Shown: piece by piece, positions 11,801 to 22,125 of the stretch | How positions within the stretch are numbered: the first letter of the stretch is position 1 | How the letters are laid out: the number at the start of each line of letters is the position of its first letter | Assembly: GCA_024741835.1 (NCBI GenBank) | Contig: JAENRP010000084.1 | Location: 1-64,000 of the forward strand | Direction: 5' to 3' | Source: Diplocarpon mali | Lineage: Eukaryota > Ascomycota > Leotiomycetes > Helotiales > Drepanopezizaceae | DNA length: 64,000 bases | Notes under the pieces: model-generated | What the model was told of the DNA's origin: nothing | Databases searched by the model: none | Seen by the model: the letters and a program-made list of their open reading frames with translations, nothing else | Translations under genes and position numbers: made by a program

Positions 11801-12189
11801 GAGAGCGCAGCAGCCGCGACCTCTTTTCCCGTGCTGGCGACCTGCTGCTCCCACGTCCCATTTCCGACAGAACTGCTGTTGTCGGGCGTGAAGCGCCATA
11901 GTTCCGAGCTGATCGGGGTCGCGCAGGAACCCGTATAGACCGATATCTCGCCCGAGGGGGCGATAGAGGGGATCAAGGCATTACTGGTATTGCTCAGAAA
12001 GGGCAGATTCGGCGATATGTCGTCGAGGACTAGAGTGGAGGGCGAGAGCGTTGAAGAGAAATTAAGTGACACCAGTCTCTGGGTCTCCGCCGTGGTCAGG
12101 AAGGCGTATGCGAGGTCTCTCCTCTGCGCGGACGGGGGCGGCAGCAGGATGGTCGTCGGGTTGTAAGGGAGAGATCGCGACGTGGCCAT
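8857..12189 (-). CDS. Kelch-repeat single-pass membrane protein
   Basis: A single-exon frame of 1,110 codons from the first in-frame ATG (12,189). Roughly residues 50-420 form a kelch-type beta-propeller with repeated GG-containing blades (FVLVGG, IVVFGGW, MMVLGG) and many N-glycosylation sequons. One transmembrane segment follows at about residues 431-453 (Gly/Leu/Ala-rich, then YNRRHARK as a stop-transfer signal). About 650 residues of Ser/Arg/Glu-rich, probably disordered cytosolic tail come next, with a conserved-looking DEDWDVERAVENRVVQVMF box. Related Pezizomycotina proteins are annotated as cell-wall-anchored or galactose-oxidase-like kelch proteins; catalytic activity is doubtful. The frame stays open upstream to 12,327 without an ATG and includes hydrophobic VTVLWIPLS just before the ATG, so an upstream exon carrying the signal peptide may be missing from this model. 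It faces the gene at 12,899. Confidence 0.8.
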   Translation of the reverse strand: MATSRSLPYNPTTILLPPPSAQRRDLAYAFLTTAETQRLVSLNFSSTLSPSTLVLDDISPNLPFLSNTSNALIPSIAPSGEISVYTGSCATPISSELWRFTPDNSSSVGNGTWEQQVASTGKEVAAAALSGADFLASAFSFSTLARANVSQTKIYVFGGMCSRNSSTTSTWQSAASYSNRMLRLNPAASSSEETNYTLGLTSSRGAPIAEAGFTITGLTPTYSNGSGLETQQQNFVLVGGHTQTAFINMSQVAIWSLPEENWSFVTVESPATTKGNTELAVKSTPTSVDSRSGHTAVLTEDGSKIVVFGGWVGDVSQAADPQLVVLSLGQGFGGSGDWQWTVPDEQPAGDGIYGHGAVVLPGNVMMVLGGLNISSSGNSKRQASSGAQAQFFNATSMTWASSYTNPSYLAAMASGPTDDSDSSGSSSTSLKVGLGAGLGLGLAAILGAILVYFWYNRRHARKMKEAREKDLRDLSLGAANVYESPSRENSQSGGFLWTNGRWSGRSDDRGSQDPSYGSNGAALGYETLQSGAPSLGDRGQILPPKKIPRKPLHSRNTRGIYQPTPNFDFTSGTGHGRANSLGTAGPIHPIYEADEDDTSHHGLDGVGIAIGDPNYTPSQAEENSYSDPFKNPPLANFSVPIRRNRSVSNSEAESSAQSREREVQEWVSDWAAADALLNSQARTHSSVGRISPTRRAQLVQATTIGSVSGEEDCRTASNLSERTERSVNMSTMSISRSGSSSQGRSRANSLRGFITGINPFTSTIVTTTVASLSPSPIFDSSTGLPIPHSAGSGSSRSFATARTSFPALQAEGEALLPRPVEDFSISAGDHTPARSQADREFTQGSPSKNKPSALGKSWLGSLRRVFSPVDAADTHVPIYRDVSPTRNQPRRTVSASAALWRRKQGKSDWEDSAPRSNTFTDSDYNYHFNASEKPLSQRDTDDEDWDVERAVENRVVQVMFTVPRERLRVVNCGEGDLDEAGSSVGGSVRSRKSVGSGLRRRGNSTLGAGVREAEAEAEEQEEGSIGEDEEEALLLERDDDRAREVPTYDENDTAKGNGKGKEKENITQPDPGSECAGTTEARESALSPSPPRSRVLEIVERIERNNSPER

Positions 12190-12898
12190 TGAGAGAGGGA
12201 TCCAGAGGACTGTGACGTGGTGCTTCTTGGTGGAAGCCAGAGGTGGTTGGTTGCGGGCGGCGATATATAGAGTATGTATGTGGATGGCTGGGTGCGGTAT
12301 CACATTCTGTGTCGACAGACTCAGCACCTGTGTCGAATCCCAATACCAAATACCCCAATGGTTCGTTCGTCAAGCAAGGATCGTCTCAACGTGGAGCGAA
12401 GAACATGCGGAACTGGATACAAAGTCTCGGAAACGAAGAGGCTCCAAAATAGTGGTGGTCCTCACGCAGTCCCGCCGAGTCCAAGTAAACACGCGCCTCA
12501 CCCCACCGGGATTAGAGCTCAGCGCATTGTCCAATCACGGAGAATAATTCGCTCGAGCTTTTGTTGATTGCAGGGGTATGGCGTTGCTATGGTAACAACG
12601 AACATTTGCTTTGTTCTGCTTCGCTTTCGATGTGAAATGCGATAGTCCTTGCAAGTTGGGCGTCTTCCTGGGCGCCGGATGTGCGACATCTTAGAAGTTA
12701 TCTGATGAATTCTGTTCGGATGCGGCGTGGCTGGCCTCGGCCGATATTCCGGTGGCGGGGAACTGTGTCTTCCCCGGATTCCACCGTCACAGCTTCTGTA
12801 CAGTAACCCCTCCCAAAACTCTTCTGACCCAATTGAAGCCGTTCTTCACTTCAAGGCCTATGACTCAAGTGCTTATAAGCTCCTCCATTCGACACAAA
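12190..12898. promoter_or_regulatory. Divergent promoter region
   Basis: This 709-bp gap separates the start codons of two genes transcribed away from each other, so both promoters must lie here. The part next to the kelch gene (12,190-12,330) may also hold a short first exon of that gene. A CCAAT-type motif lies near 12,530. No other site is clear. Confidence 0.5.
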
Positions 12899-13720
12899 AT
12901 GCCAATCTGCACCATTCACCTCCTCTCCCTCTCCGTCTCGCTCCCCTCGTTCTTCGCAATCCTCTCCTCGACCCCCCTCCAGCCGTTGACAATAGCCCGC
13001 GTCTTGCGCTGGATTATCCTCCCCACCAGTCTCTCCACGTCCCCCCTCCTCGCGCGGAACATCCACTGGGACATCCTCCTCATCCTCCCTTCCCCCGTCC
13101 CCCTTCCTCAGCCTCTACAAGCAGCGATCCAGCACCACTGGAGCATCCAAGCCGGCGTCCCTGCGCGCCTGTTGAAACACTACGATGCGAAGAACCAGAG
13201 GCTCTTGACCCCAGAGAAAGGCGACGTGCCCCCGCTGACGGGCAGTCTGGAAAAGGGGCCGTTGATGAGCGAGAGTTCCCAAGGCTTAGAACTCAGTCCG
13301 GAGCTCTTGCGCTGGATCGAGGGGGCACCCGAAGGCAGAGACGCGGTCTCGATGCTGAACCTGCTATCGTTTCTGCCGGGCAAGAAAGAAGAGTACTTTA
13401 AGTACGGGCAGGCGTTTGCGGACGGGGCGGGGAGTCGCAGAGGAGGGAATGCGAAGATTGTGGGGAGCGTGATCCATCCCGAGCGCAGCGCGGGCGAAGA
13501 GTCGGTGGTGAGTGGGAACGAGAGGGACACAGAGCCGTGGGATGAAGTTGCTCTCGCGCACTACCCAAGCCTTTGGCATTTCGCAGATATGCTCGCGAGT
13601 GCAGATTACCAGGCCGCGAATCAGAGGTGGAGGGTGGGCAGCTTGAGGGATACGCTTATTCTCTGTACGAGCGAGGTTGCGCTGCTGGATTGGAGAGAGA
13701 AGGGAGGGGCGAAGTTGTGA
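12899..13720 (+). CDS. DUF1330-like dimeric alpha-beta-barrel protein, function unknown
   Basis: An intron-less frame of 273 codons. It starts at ATG 12,899 because fungal relatives begin with MP-[IL]-C-T-[IL]-HLL; the frame is open upstream to another ATG at 12,752 but that part looks like leader. The N-terminal half has the relatives' pattern around RVLRWIILPT, NIHWDILLILP and AGVPARLLKHY. The C-terminal half (from about residue 195) has the ferredoxin-like strand pattern AVSMLNLLSF, a conserved SRRGGNAKIVG segment, and W-x-HFADMLAS-x-DYQAANQ, as in YciI/DUF1330-type dimeric alpha-beta barrels. Proteins of this class bind or convert small molecules, but no reaction is known to me for this group. 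It has no signal peptide or membrane segment, so it is probably cytosolic. Confidence 0.8.
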   Translation: MPICTIHLLSLSVSLPSFFAILSSTPLQPLTIARVLRWIILPTSLSTSPLLARNIHWDILLILPSPVPLPQPLQAAIQHHWSIQAGVPARLLKHYDAKNQRLLTPEKGDVPPLTGSLEKGPLMSESSQGLELSPELLRWIEGAPEGRDAVSMLNLLSFLPGKKEEYFKYGQAFADGAGSRRGGNAKIVGSVIHPERSAGEESVVSGNERDTEPWDEVALAHYPSLWHFADMLASADYQAANQRWRVGSLRDTLILCTSEVALLDWREKGGAKL

Positions 13721-15608
13721 GGATGAAATCCGACGTTGAGGCCGAATAGAAGTGCTTCTTGTCATGAATGGTTCTTGGGAAAGATTGAAGGGAAAGACGG
13801 AGTGGAGACTGCGATGCAAGAAAGATCTGGACAGGATTGTTTCAATAGAGAGAAAGGTTTTTGAAGATGAACAAGAACCTGATATTGTTATTTTAGAAAA
13901 AAAAGAGCAGGAAATTCTTACGGCAGTTTGAATATGACACGTGATGAAAGTTGGTTTATTTGCCTTGATATAAATAAATTTAGATAAAACTATAATCATT
14001 CCCTAATCCGTTCATCTTGAAAATGCTCTGAGAAGACATAAAGCAGAAGCCACCAGATGCTGCGATTCCTAATGAGTCCTATTCAATTCGTCTTGGTTCC
14101 GAACACAGAAAGAAGGCGAGTACAATGAATTTATCTAATAATGAGAGCGAGCTCATCATTGAGTGCCTCTGTTGGAGACTAGGCAGCAGCACCAGGAGCC
14201 TGAAAGCTGCGACATGCAACAAAACCCTTCTTATCTACCTGGGGTAGATACAAGTATGAATCTAAACTTGAATGAGAAATTCTACAGAAGGAACCACAGA
14301 GAATTAGAAAACACAGGAATACAAGATGATAGTAATGAGACGTCGTGAAGCAGTCGGAATGTTAAGTTGAGTGATTATCAAGTAAGAAAGGGAAGAGTTG
14401 AAAGCTGAACTTGTCAAGTGATTCTGTAAAAAATCACAGATAGAACAAAAGCTGCCCAAAATTGCGCAGCGTATAACAAAATTCTCCTAATCTGCCTGCT
14501 GTAGATAAAGCAGGGACCACCTAGGAGGAAGAAGGGCCATAGCTACTGGTGCGGCTGGTAGAAGTAACTAGCGGTAAAATAGCTCTACAGATTACACAAG
14601 TTTCTTCATGCACATTGTCCTTTGTAGGAAAGTGGAAGGGTTAGATAAATTGAAAGCCAAGCGAATCTCTTAAAATGTCAATAAAGAAACAAACAATAGT
14701 GGGGGAAAAACCCTGGATATGATACATAGTAAGCTACTCCCCTACCAGTTCCCTTTGAAGTTTCTTGGCTTATTATCAAACGGGCGTAGAAGTACTATTA
14801 AGAGAAAGGAAAAAAGCGAACTCATTTTATAACCTCACAACTTATAAGAAGAAAAAATACAGAGTACCTAAAGCTACAATGCTACTAGAAGCAAACACAC
14901 GCTACAAGATTCTCCAAACGCGTAAGCGAGCCAAGTATCACCAGTCCCTACAGAGGATTTTTCTTATTCACTTGATAATTATAGAATGACTGAGATTAAC
15001 TGAGCCTATGCTACGTAGGTACTTGAAAGCTTGAGATTTCTTCTATAGTAGTTAAATATAAAAAATGTATTTTTACGATGAACGAGAATTATTATGAGTG
15101 TAGATAGGATATTACATTGAATACAAGTCTTTTCTTTCTTCAAGTAGTCTTATCATTCTACCACTAATAGCTCACTTTCGATAGCCTGCATTCAATGGCT
15201 TCCGTACTATTACAGCGTATTCTTAACCTATATAGTATGTTTCTAGCTTCAAATCTAGATCAAAGGAGGTATCGAATAGAACGAGATATCAAATCGAAGA
15301 TATCGAATCAAAGGCAATATCAAAGGTGCCAGAAAGTGTGTAAATAATGGTATTTATAGAAAAATACGAAGATCAGATGAATTCACTTCTAAAGGCAAGG
15401 ATATTTGTAATATTTACATTTCCTGCATGCAGTTGACTATGTGTTCAGTTGCTTTATGATTTTACTTCGGTGAAATCAAGAACACGAAGTAAGTATAAAT
15501 CAAAGTATATAATTACAGATAGAAGCTCCTTTTAACATTTTTTTCCAACTGCTATGGTTATCCTACAATGATTTGCAGCATTTCTACAGTTAACAACTAA
15601 CAAATACC
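13721..15608. other. 3' flank passing into AT-rich decayed DNA
   Basis: The first 250 bp are 3' flank of the alpha-beta-barrel gene. From about 13,990 the sequence becomes strongly AT-rich with stops in all frames, the look of RIP-mutated or otherwise decayed transposons. Apart from the transposase relic at about 14,765-14,989 I recognise nothing. Confidence 0.5.
14765..14989 (+). pseudogene. Possible pogo/Fot1-type transposase N-terminal relic
   Basis: A 74-codon frame without a proper ATG, in AT-rich DNA, resembles the Psq/HTH start of pogo-like fungal transposases. The order is a LLRERKKAN-type helix, KKKYRVPKATM in the place where such proteins have KKYGVPRSTL, and TRKRAKYHQSLQRI in the place of the usual hinge before the CENP-B-type domain. 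The frame then ends, and nothing recognisable follows. The match is by eye only and is tentative. Confidence 0.3.
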
Positions 15609-15648
15609 NNNNNNNNNNNNNNNNNNNNNNNNNNNNNNNNNNNNNNNN
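15609..15648. other. Assembly gap (40 N)
   Basis: Forty undetermined bases lie within AT-rich repetitive sequence. The size may be a placeholder, so distances across this point should not be trusted. Confidence 0.99.
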
Positions 15649-15899
15649 AATCTCAATGAGCAACAGGATCCTTATGCAAAAGACCAAGACGATTTTCTAT
15701 AACAAAAGAACACCAATCTATTATTGCCTTATAGATCAACGTACCATATATCAGCTCCCTTTTTCTATCTAGCATTCTAAACCCCAGCGGCTTGTTCATA
15801 ACATCTTATTCTGTCCATTTCAAGCTGCATACCATACCCAGAAGGCAGTGTATATTGCTTTTTCTTCTTCTTATTACTATACTTTATTAACTCTAAAGT
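15649..15899. other. AT-rich sequence after the gap
   Basis: No gene is visible. The sequence is decayed and AT-rich like the flanks, with a run of TTCTT units near 15,860-15,875. Confidence 0.4.
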
Positions 15900-16800
15900 A
15901 TTAATTGTAGGTGAAAATCGCTTTATTCGGATTAGTTATCAGGACAAACTAATATAAACTCCTTGAATTTAGTGTTTAGCCTATGATACTTGTAGGAGAC
16001 CCTCAATCTGTAGAAAAGAGTCCAGCCTATTCCTAGTTAATAGTCACGTCCTTTAAGTCCTAGGAAAATACATTCTTAGAATGTGCTTAGATAAATGGAG
16101 TCGCCCTAGGTTCCTTATTCTAGGACAAGCTCTCCTTACAAATAGTGGCTATTTAATTGATTATATTAGGAGAAGACGACTCAAAACCTATACGCGGTGT
16201 CTCCAATGAGCCTCCAGCTCCTTTAAGAGTCTGCAGAGCCAAGATTAAGCCCTTTAGACTACGAAAAAATGAGACCCGAAGTCGAACAAAGCTAGAACTT
16301 TTCAAAAGCTTTGGAAAAAAACTTTTATACTTCCTCTTTTCCAAATACCCTTTACTTTAGGTCTTTACTTATACACTTTAAAACTATTCAAATGTTCTCC
16401 TATAACCAAAGGAAAGGCTTAAGAAAGGATATAAAAGGGGAAAAGGCAGGTTATAGTATATAGGAAGGTAGAGGAGGGAAAGGGATACATAAGAGTCTAT
16501 AAAGACGGTTTCGCTTAGTAGCTAGTGGTAATAAGCAATATACTCAACTATCGCTAAATATATAGCCGCTATGAATAAAAAGGGCTTATACTAGAATAGA
16601 GAACCTAAGCAACTCAATTTGCCTAGGCACCTTTCTAAGAGCGTATTTGCGTAAGACCCAGATGAAGCAAGTATTGGCTAAGGTGTATATTAGACTCTTA
16701 AATAACGAATAAGAAACTATAAATATACTAGCTAAATAATAAAGGTTATAAAGAGTATTTATGCTAATTTTTCCTTTACATAAAATGCAACATAGCGTTT
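15900..16800. mobile_element. RIP-like decayed inverted-repeat element, copy 1
   Basis: The central part from 16,171 (GACGACTCAAAACCTATACG) matches sequence from 20,331 in the same orientation over several hundred bases, roughly two thirds identical and differing mostly by transitions. The left arm (about 15,957-16,100) matches, in reverse, both the right arm of this copy (about 16,600-16,700) and the right end of the copy at 20,331-20,900. The element therefore had long terminal or subterminal inverted arms. A 67-codon frame at 16,157-16,360 is not recognisable. The boundaries are approximate. Confidence 0.5.
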
Positions 16801-19800
16801 CCTACTCATATATATAGTTTAGAAATAACATATCATATCAAAATGAAGAAAGAAAACAAATAAACAATTGATATTTTAAGCGTCTTACTAACCATTGGCA
16901 TTAATCAGAACTCATCTTTTTAACATATGTAGAAGTCTTAAAATATATCCTTCCCCCTTCTTTTCGTTACTGATCATATCTTTTCCCCCGTATATATATC
17001 ACCATGCCCTTCCTTCACTTATAGGTATATATTTATCTAATCTTAGGAGACGTAAGTGAGTATTAAAAGTAGAGAGAAATGATAAAGAGGAAGTGACATT
17101 TTTTCATTGTATAAGTTTTTAAAAGCGCTAGCTTTATTCAACTCAAAGTTTGATTTTCACAGCCGGAAGGACTTTCTCTCGGCTTTACATTCTCTTTAGA
17201 AAAGCTTCAAAAGAATACAGGCTTATAGAAGACACCGCGTGTAGGTGCTGAGTTGTTGTCACACGACAAACATGTTGAAGTTAATATAAGTGATAGAAAT
17301 GATATATAGTAAGAGAAAATTCAAAAAGAAGTGAGAAAAGAGGTAATTATACGAATAATATTGCACCTCTTAGTAAGTAATACATAAGGCTTCTGACACA
17401 TAAGTTTCCAAGTTTGCGTGACGAAATATTTCAAGCTATGTTATTACATCTCACTAGGACTTAAGTATACTGTTATTTCAAGACCTCTAAAGAGTGATAT
17501 AGGTAATAAAGTCAGTAACTTACCTTGAGCTGGTTCACCTCAAAATGGACTTGCCTTAAAACCTGACTTTAGAATAAAATAAAAGGAAAAGACGAAGAAA
17601 TATATTACGCAAGTGAAGAAACGAGGAAGACGATAAAGGAAACTATACAAGAAAGGGAGAATAAGGGGGAATAATAAGAATAATAAGAAAGTTAAGAAAA
17701 GTGAGAAGGAGGAGAAGAACAAGAGGAAAGAGAATAGGAAGAAGAGAGGGAAGAGGGAGAATTTATTGCTAGAAGAAAACTAATACGTAGTCTTTTTTTA
17801 TGGTCATCCGAATTTCACATAAGTATAGTCGACATCCTACCATTTTCATTAAAAAGTCGAATTAACAATCCAAAATAAAGTAAACCATTCAACTGTAGAA
17901 ATACACCTATAGATTTACATAGCCCCCTCTACCCTTGCACCTGACAAGTAAACAGAAGAACTCGTGGACCGGGGGTGTAGCACTAAATGCCCGCTTCATC
18001 ATCATCATCTTCAGGAGTCCTCCTAGCCCATTCCACATCAGCACGCCTTCCAGCAGCTCTTCAGCCCGCAGCTTTCTATTTTTAATTGCTCTAGAGAAAT
18101 GGAAAGGGAAGATCACGACAGACAACGGAAGATGCGGCGCGCCTCACCTCCCCCTCCCCCTCTTCCCATTTTGGTATCCAGCGTCGTGATCATATGATAA
18201 AATGTGCATTCTCCTAGTCCTAGGTATGGAAATGTCAAGAAGCTGCTATATATCGGCAGCATTTCGTCAATAAGCTTGCCTCACCTTAGCCTGTGATGTT
18301 TTCGCAGCGGGGCGAGTGAAGATGAGATGGATGCAGGGAACTCTTAGGTATGCTCCCGAGGTGTGATGCAGTAGGTACGTACTGTAGATCGAACTCAAAC
18401 CTCGGGTTATAAGGTGCGAGGCTGGTTCGCGTGCTTTTGCTAATTCATTGATTGATATCTCGGTCGCTGGGTCGAGGACTTTTGGTCGGGCACGCGCCTG
18501 CGCAGCGCAATGAACCGAGACTTTTATCTGGGGTGCAAAGCGGAGAAATCTAGGAGGGTAGTACTTGTAACTGCAACTGTACTTGTAATTGATAGAGAAG
18601 TTGATATAATTTGACATGATATATACGGTCCGAAAGTTCATACCCCACAAACCGAGCGTCAAGGCCCGCATCAACGTGCATATATAAATGGAATTAAAGA
18701 TGATGAAACACATTTACGTAATATAAATAGACGAAGATAATCACCAAACAGAGATCTAATCATTTGCTCTACTCCCTACTTCCGACTCTCCTATCAAGGT
18801 GGATGTACCAGCAGCCCGCCGTCCCAAAATAACATCCCACTTACCTAAACCAATGCGATAAAAATAACACGACCGGCTCACGTGCGCGTCTTCTGCAGGT
18901 ACCTCCACAAATATGATACGATGCTAGGAGAGGTAGGAGAAAGTCCGAGATAGGAAGCCGGCTGCAACCCGTTATCCAGAAATTGAAAAGCCAGAACGAG
19001 ATGTGATGGTGATTATGCTTCCGAGCTGGCTTTGGAATGGTGGATAATAGGTAGAGTGCGTTGTTTTGAGGGTGTGGAACTGGAAGAGAGAAAGAGATAA
19101 GAGGTGGTTGAATGTATGGGTAAGTGGGTAGGTGAAGGGGGAAAAGGGGAGGGAAGGGAGAGGGCGATGGAGACGGCTAGGGAAAAAGAAAGAAGAGGTG
19201 GAAATGGGACTGCTGATATGAGTTTGGAAAGGGGGTTGCGGCTACAGCGGGTATCTTTTCTCCTTCGTTGAGTATCAAATCCCTTTTCTTGCAGATCATT
19301 CACGAGACAAGACACATCGATCGCTGCCGTATTAGTGCCTATTATGAGAAGATTCTGTCTTTTTTTCAGTGAATTTCACTAGGAAATAGGAATTGGAGAA
19401 TTATATGTATTGGAACAAGTCTCCAAGGACGTGAGCTGGGGGGCAAAAGAAACCCGCTGTATTACTGCACAGTAGGTATTCAATAATACGTTGTACACGC
19501 CCAGATAATCCACTACTTCCAGTCCGTGCCTCAGTGCTATAGGATTACGTGTAAAGGTTATATCTAATGATAAATCAATACTCACTGGCAGTTTCCCATA
19601 CTAGAAACTGGGAGTTTTAATACAGAACCGATCTGCAGGCAAGCAAAGCTGTCCTAGAACTCTACGAAAATCAGTAATCCGGAAGCTATTACGCCCGAAA
19701 GTATCGGCGAATCAATTCAGGGACTTTTTCAAAGATCGAAGTTAACGCAGTGATTTAAGCTAAAGAAGCATATGTACAAAGTAAAATCATGTTCCTGAGG

Positions 19801-20330
19801 CTCATCAAAACAGCAGCATTCAATTTGTCTCTTTGCCATGGGTATGTGCACGGCTTAGAAATGGTGAAATTTGTTGGGCAGGGACAAGGTAGGTTTCGAC
19901 GAGGAGAAGCTAACTTGAGTAGGTAGTTAGATTTACAGTACGCACGAGGTTATCCCAAGTTCAGGTACTAAAGGGTAAAAAAGCATTTAGTACATTGGAA
20001 AAAAAGGAAATGACGAAAGGTACAATCGCCAGTTGCGCTGGATATGCATGGTTTACAAGGGAGATCGTGATATCCTTTTCCATGCTCTTTACCTAGTTCC
20101 TCTTGTACAGTCCGTCCAGCTCCCCGCTCACTCGTCTAACGTACCACGCCTTTTTCATAGCCGAGCTGGATTTAGATGAGCCGAATATGGTATATAATAT
20201 GACACAATAAAGTATAGCATAATCATACCGAGCCAGCTTCCGACCAAAAGCCGCGGATCCAGAGCTCCCGGTCAAGGTAGAGTTTATCGACTTGTACACA
20301 GTACAGTAATGGCAACTTACTCCAAAGGGA
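16801..20330. other. AT-rich, gene-poor region
   Basis: From 16.8 to about 17.9 kb the sequence is very AT-rich and purine-skewed (A/G-rich near 17,580-17,760). From 17.9 to 20.3 kb composition is more balanced, but the frames present, such as one on the minus strand at 18,267-18,713, look random and show no domain. No tRNA or intact element was seen. Confidence 0.45.
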
Positions 20331-20900
20331 GACGACGACTCAACACCTGTACGCGGTGCCTCCTACAAACCTGCAGATTCTTTAATTCTTTGAAAAGAGT
20401 TTATAGAGTCGAGATTATGTCCTTTCAACTGCGAAATATCAAACCCTAAGTCGAATAAAGCTAGAGCTTTTCGTAGGCTTCAAAGTAAAAGTTTCTCACT
20501 ACCCACCTCTATTACGAACACTTTTTACTTTCGACTTCCATCTACGTACTCTAGAAACATTTATATATGTATAACTAGAGGGAGGGCTTGATAATAGATA
20601 ATAGGGAGAATAAGGCTTGTAATGGTGTAAGGAAAAAGATACGTTTTAAGACTTCTGTATAAGTTGATAAGAAGGTTTATATTTAGTAGATACTGTCAAC
20701 TATTAAGCCACTTATTATAACTTTATAAAGTGACTGTTTTTATTCAAGTATATGTTGAGAATATACTTACATAAGGCCCATAGGGATAACTATTGACTAA
20801 GGTTTAGGAGTTCTTGTCCAAGGAATCAGGGTCCTTTTTCAAGATACTAGGCCAAATACTAAGTTCAAGGAGTTTTTATACTAGTTCCCTCTTATAAATA
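20331..20900. mobile_element. RIP-like decayed inverted-repeat element, copy 2
   Basis: This is the second copy of the element at 15,900-16,800. It begins at the shared GACGACTCAACACCTGTACG block, and its right arm (about 20,755-20,890) matches in reverse the left arm of copy 1, for example ACTCCTTGAA-TTAGT. The left arm seems to be missing. The differences are dominated by C/T and G/A changes. Confidence 0.5.
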
Positions 20901-21585
20901 ATCACATTATAGCATTTGTTATTTGTGATATATAGTTTATAACTAATAGAATATGTTGAAAGGTGAAAACCAAAATGCGTTCTCCCAAGCATGATCAAAA
21001 AAGCTTTTGACGCAAGGCTGCACTACTGGATTCAGAGTTCACTACTCAGCAATCAGAGTTTGCAGCTCATCATTCAGAGTTCATCACTTACAGTTCACAC
21101 TTCCCATTCCGGAGCCCCGGCGGGGCTTGGAGATCTATTTTTACCTTTAGGCGCGCATACGGTTGCGGGAGCCGGGGCCGCTCGCACTCTTGGGTGTTTC
21201 TGGTAGATTTTGACTTGGCTTGATTGTGCGCGTGCGGGCGAGGAGAAGTACGCGGCTCATATCACTTGAGATTGTCATTCATGGTGTACCGTGGGTACAC
21301 GTCTATGAAAGTACCAGTGTACAAACTCGAGTAGAGAGGCATATCCTTCCCAAATGTATGTCGAGATCGGCGGTTTCAAAAAATCTAAGCAGCGTGAGAG
21401 ATACCAAAAAAGGTATACCGGTGGGTCATCTCGAGCAGATTATTTCTATAACAGGAGCGTCAACACATCTAAATGTAAATAGTCCCAATCTGCCCTTTTC
21501 CCTTTTCTCCCATTCGAAGCCGTAGTACTCGTAGCTTGTAACATATAATCCCCCGTTTAGGAAAAGAGGCGTCAAGGAAATTGAT
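20901..21585. other. Intergenic with degenerate short repeats
   Basis: Near 21,030-21,110 a CAGAGTTCA-type motif recurs several times in degenerate form. No gene is supported; the frames at 20,991-21,206 and 21,220-21,525 have no recognisable features. Confidence 0.4.
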
Positions 21586-22125
21586 CGGGATTGATTAGAA
21601 TGGCATGAGGCCATCGGGCACACAAGCACATCACCACAAATTTACCCCCGCTGCTTCTGCTGATATTATAAGCTGGCTCAGGGAAATCGAAGGTTGCCTA
21701 GGTACTTACCCATTGGAAGTACACCATAGTTATCCTATATTACACTACTAACTCGGATCTTCGATTCTCTGGTCTGAATTTATCTCCTCACACCATATTT
21801 CCTTGTATCCAAACAACTTTTGATTCTGATAGTACTTGAATAAGTATGTATACTTGGGTAAAATTTAATACTCATAAGTCGAGAGTAACTGAATTCAATA
21901 TATAGAATGATAATAAGACCTTGAAAACTCTTCCTACTTTACCTTTTGAAGTAATAAGATCAAAGGTATTGAATAGTTACTGTTAGTACTTAACTAGTAG
22001 GTGGGTCAGCAGCTTAGATAGGTGAGTCTCGCTTATTAAAGTGGCATGTATGCCTGAAGACAGGGGAACAGTTTGGTGTAGCTGGCCTTATGGCCTCACG
22101 CCATTCCAACCGATTCCGCTTGAAC
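21586..22125. mobile_element. Short inverted-repeat element (MITE), family B, copy 2
   Basis: The left end (about 21,586-21,622) reads GATTAGAATGGCATGAGGCC. The right end (about 22,085-22,122), in reverse, reads CGGTTGGAATGGCGTGAGGC, giving inverted ends of about 35 bp that match those of the element at 241-552. The inner right part (22,020-22,080) matches the inner left part of that element in reverse. The middle (21,700-22,000) is AT-rich and not shared, so this copy may contain an insertion or a longer version. No clear target duplication was found. Confidence 0.5.

Noticed and set aside
13364..13999. A 211-codon minus-strand frame overlapping the alpha-beta-barrel gene
   Set aside because: It crosses the end of a well supported plus-strand gene and runs into AT-rich DNA; no domain is visible.
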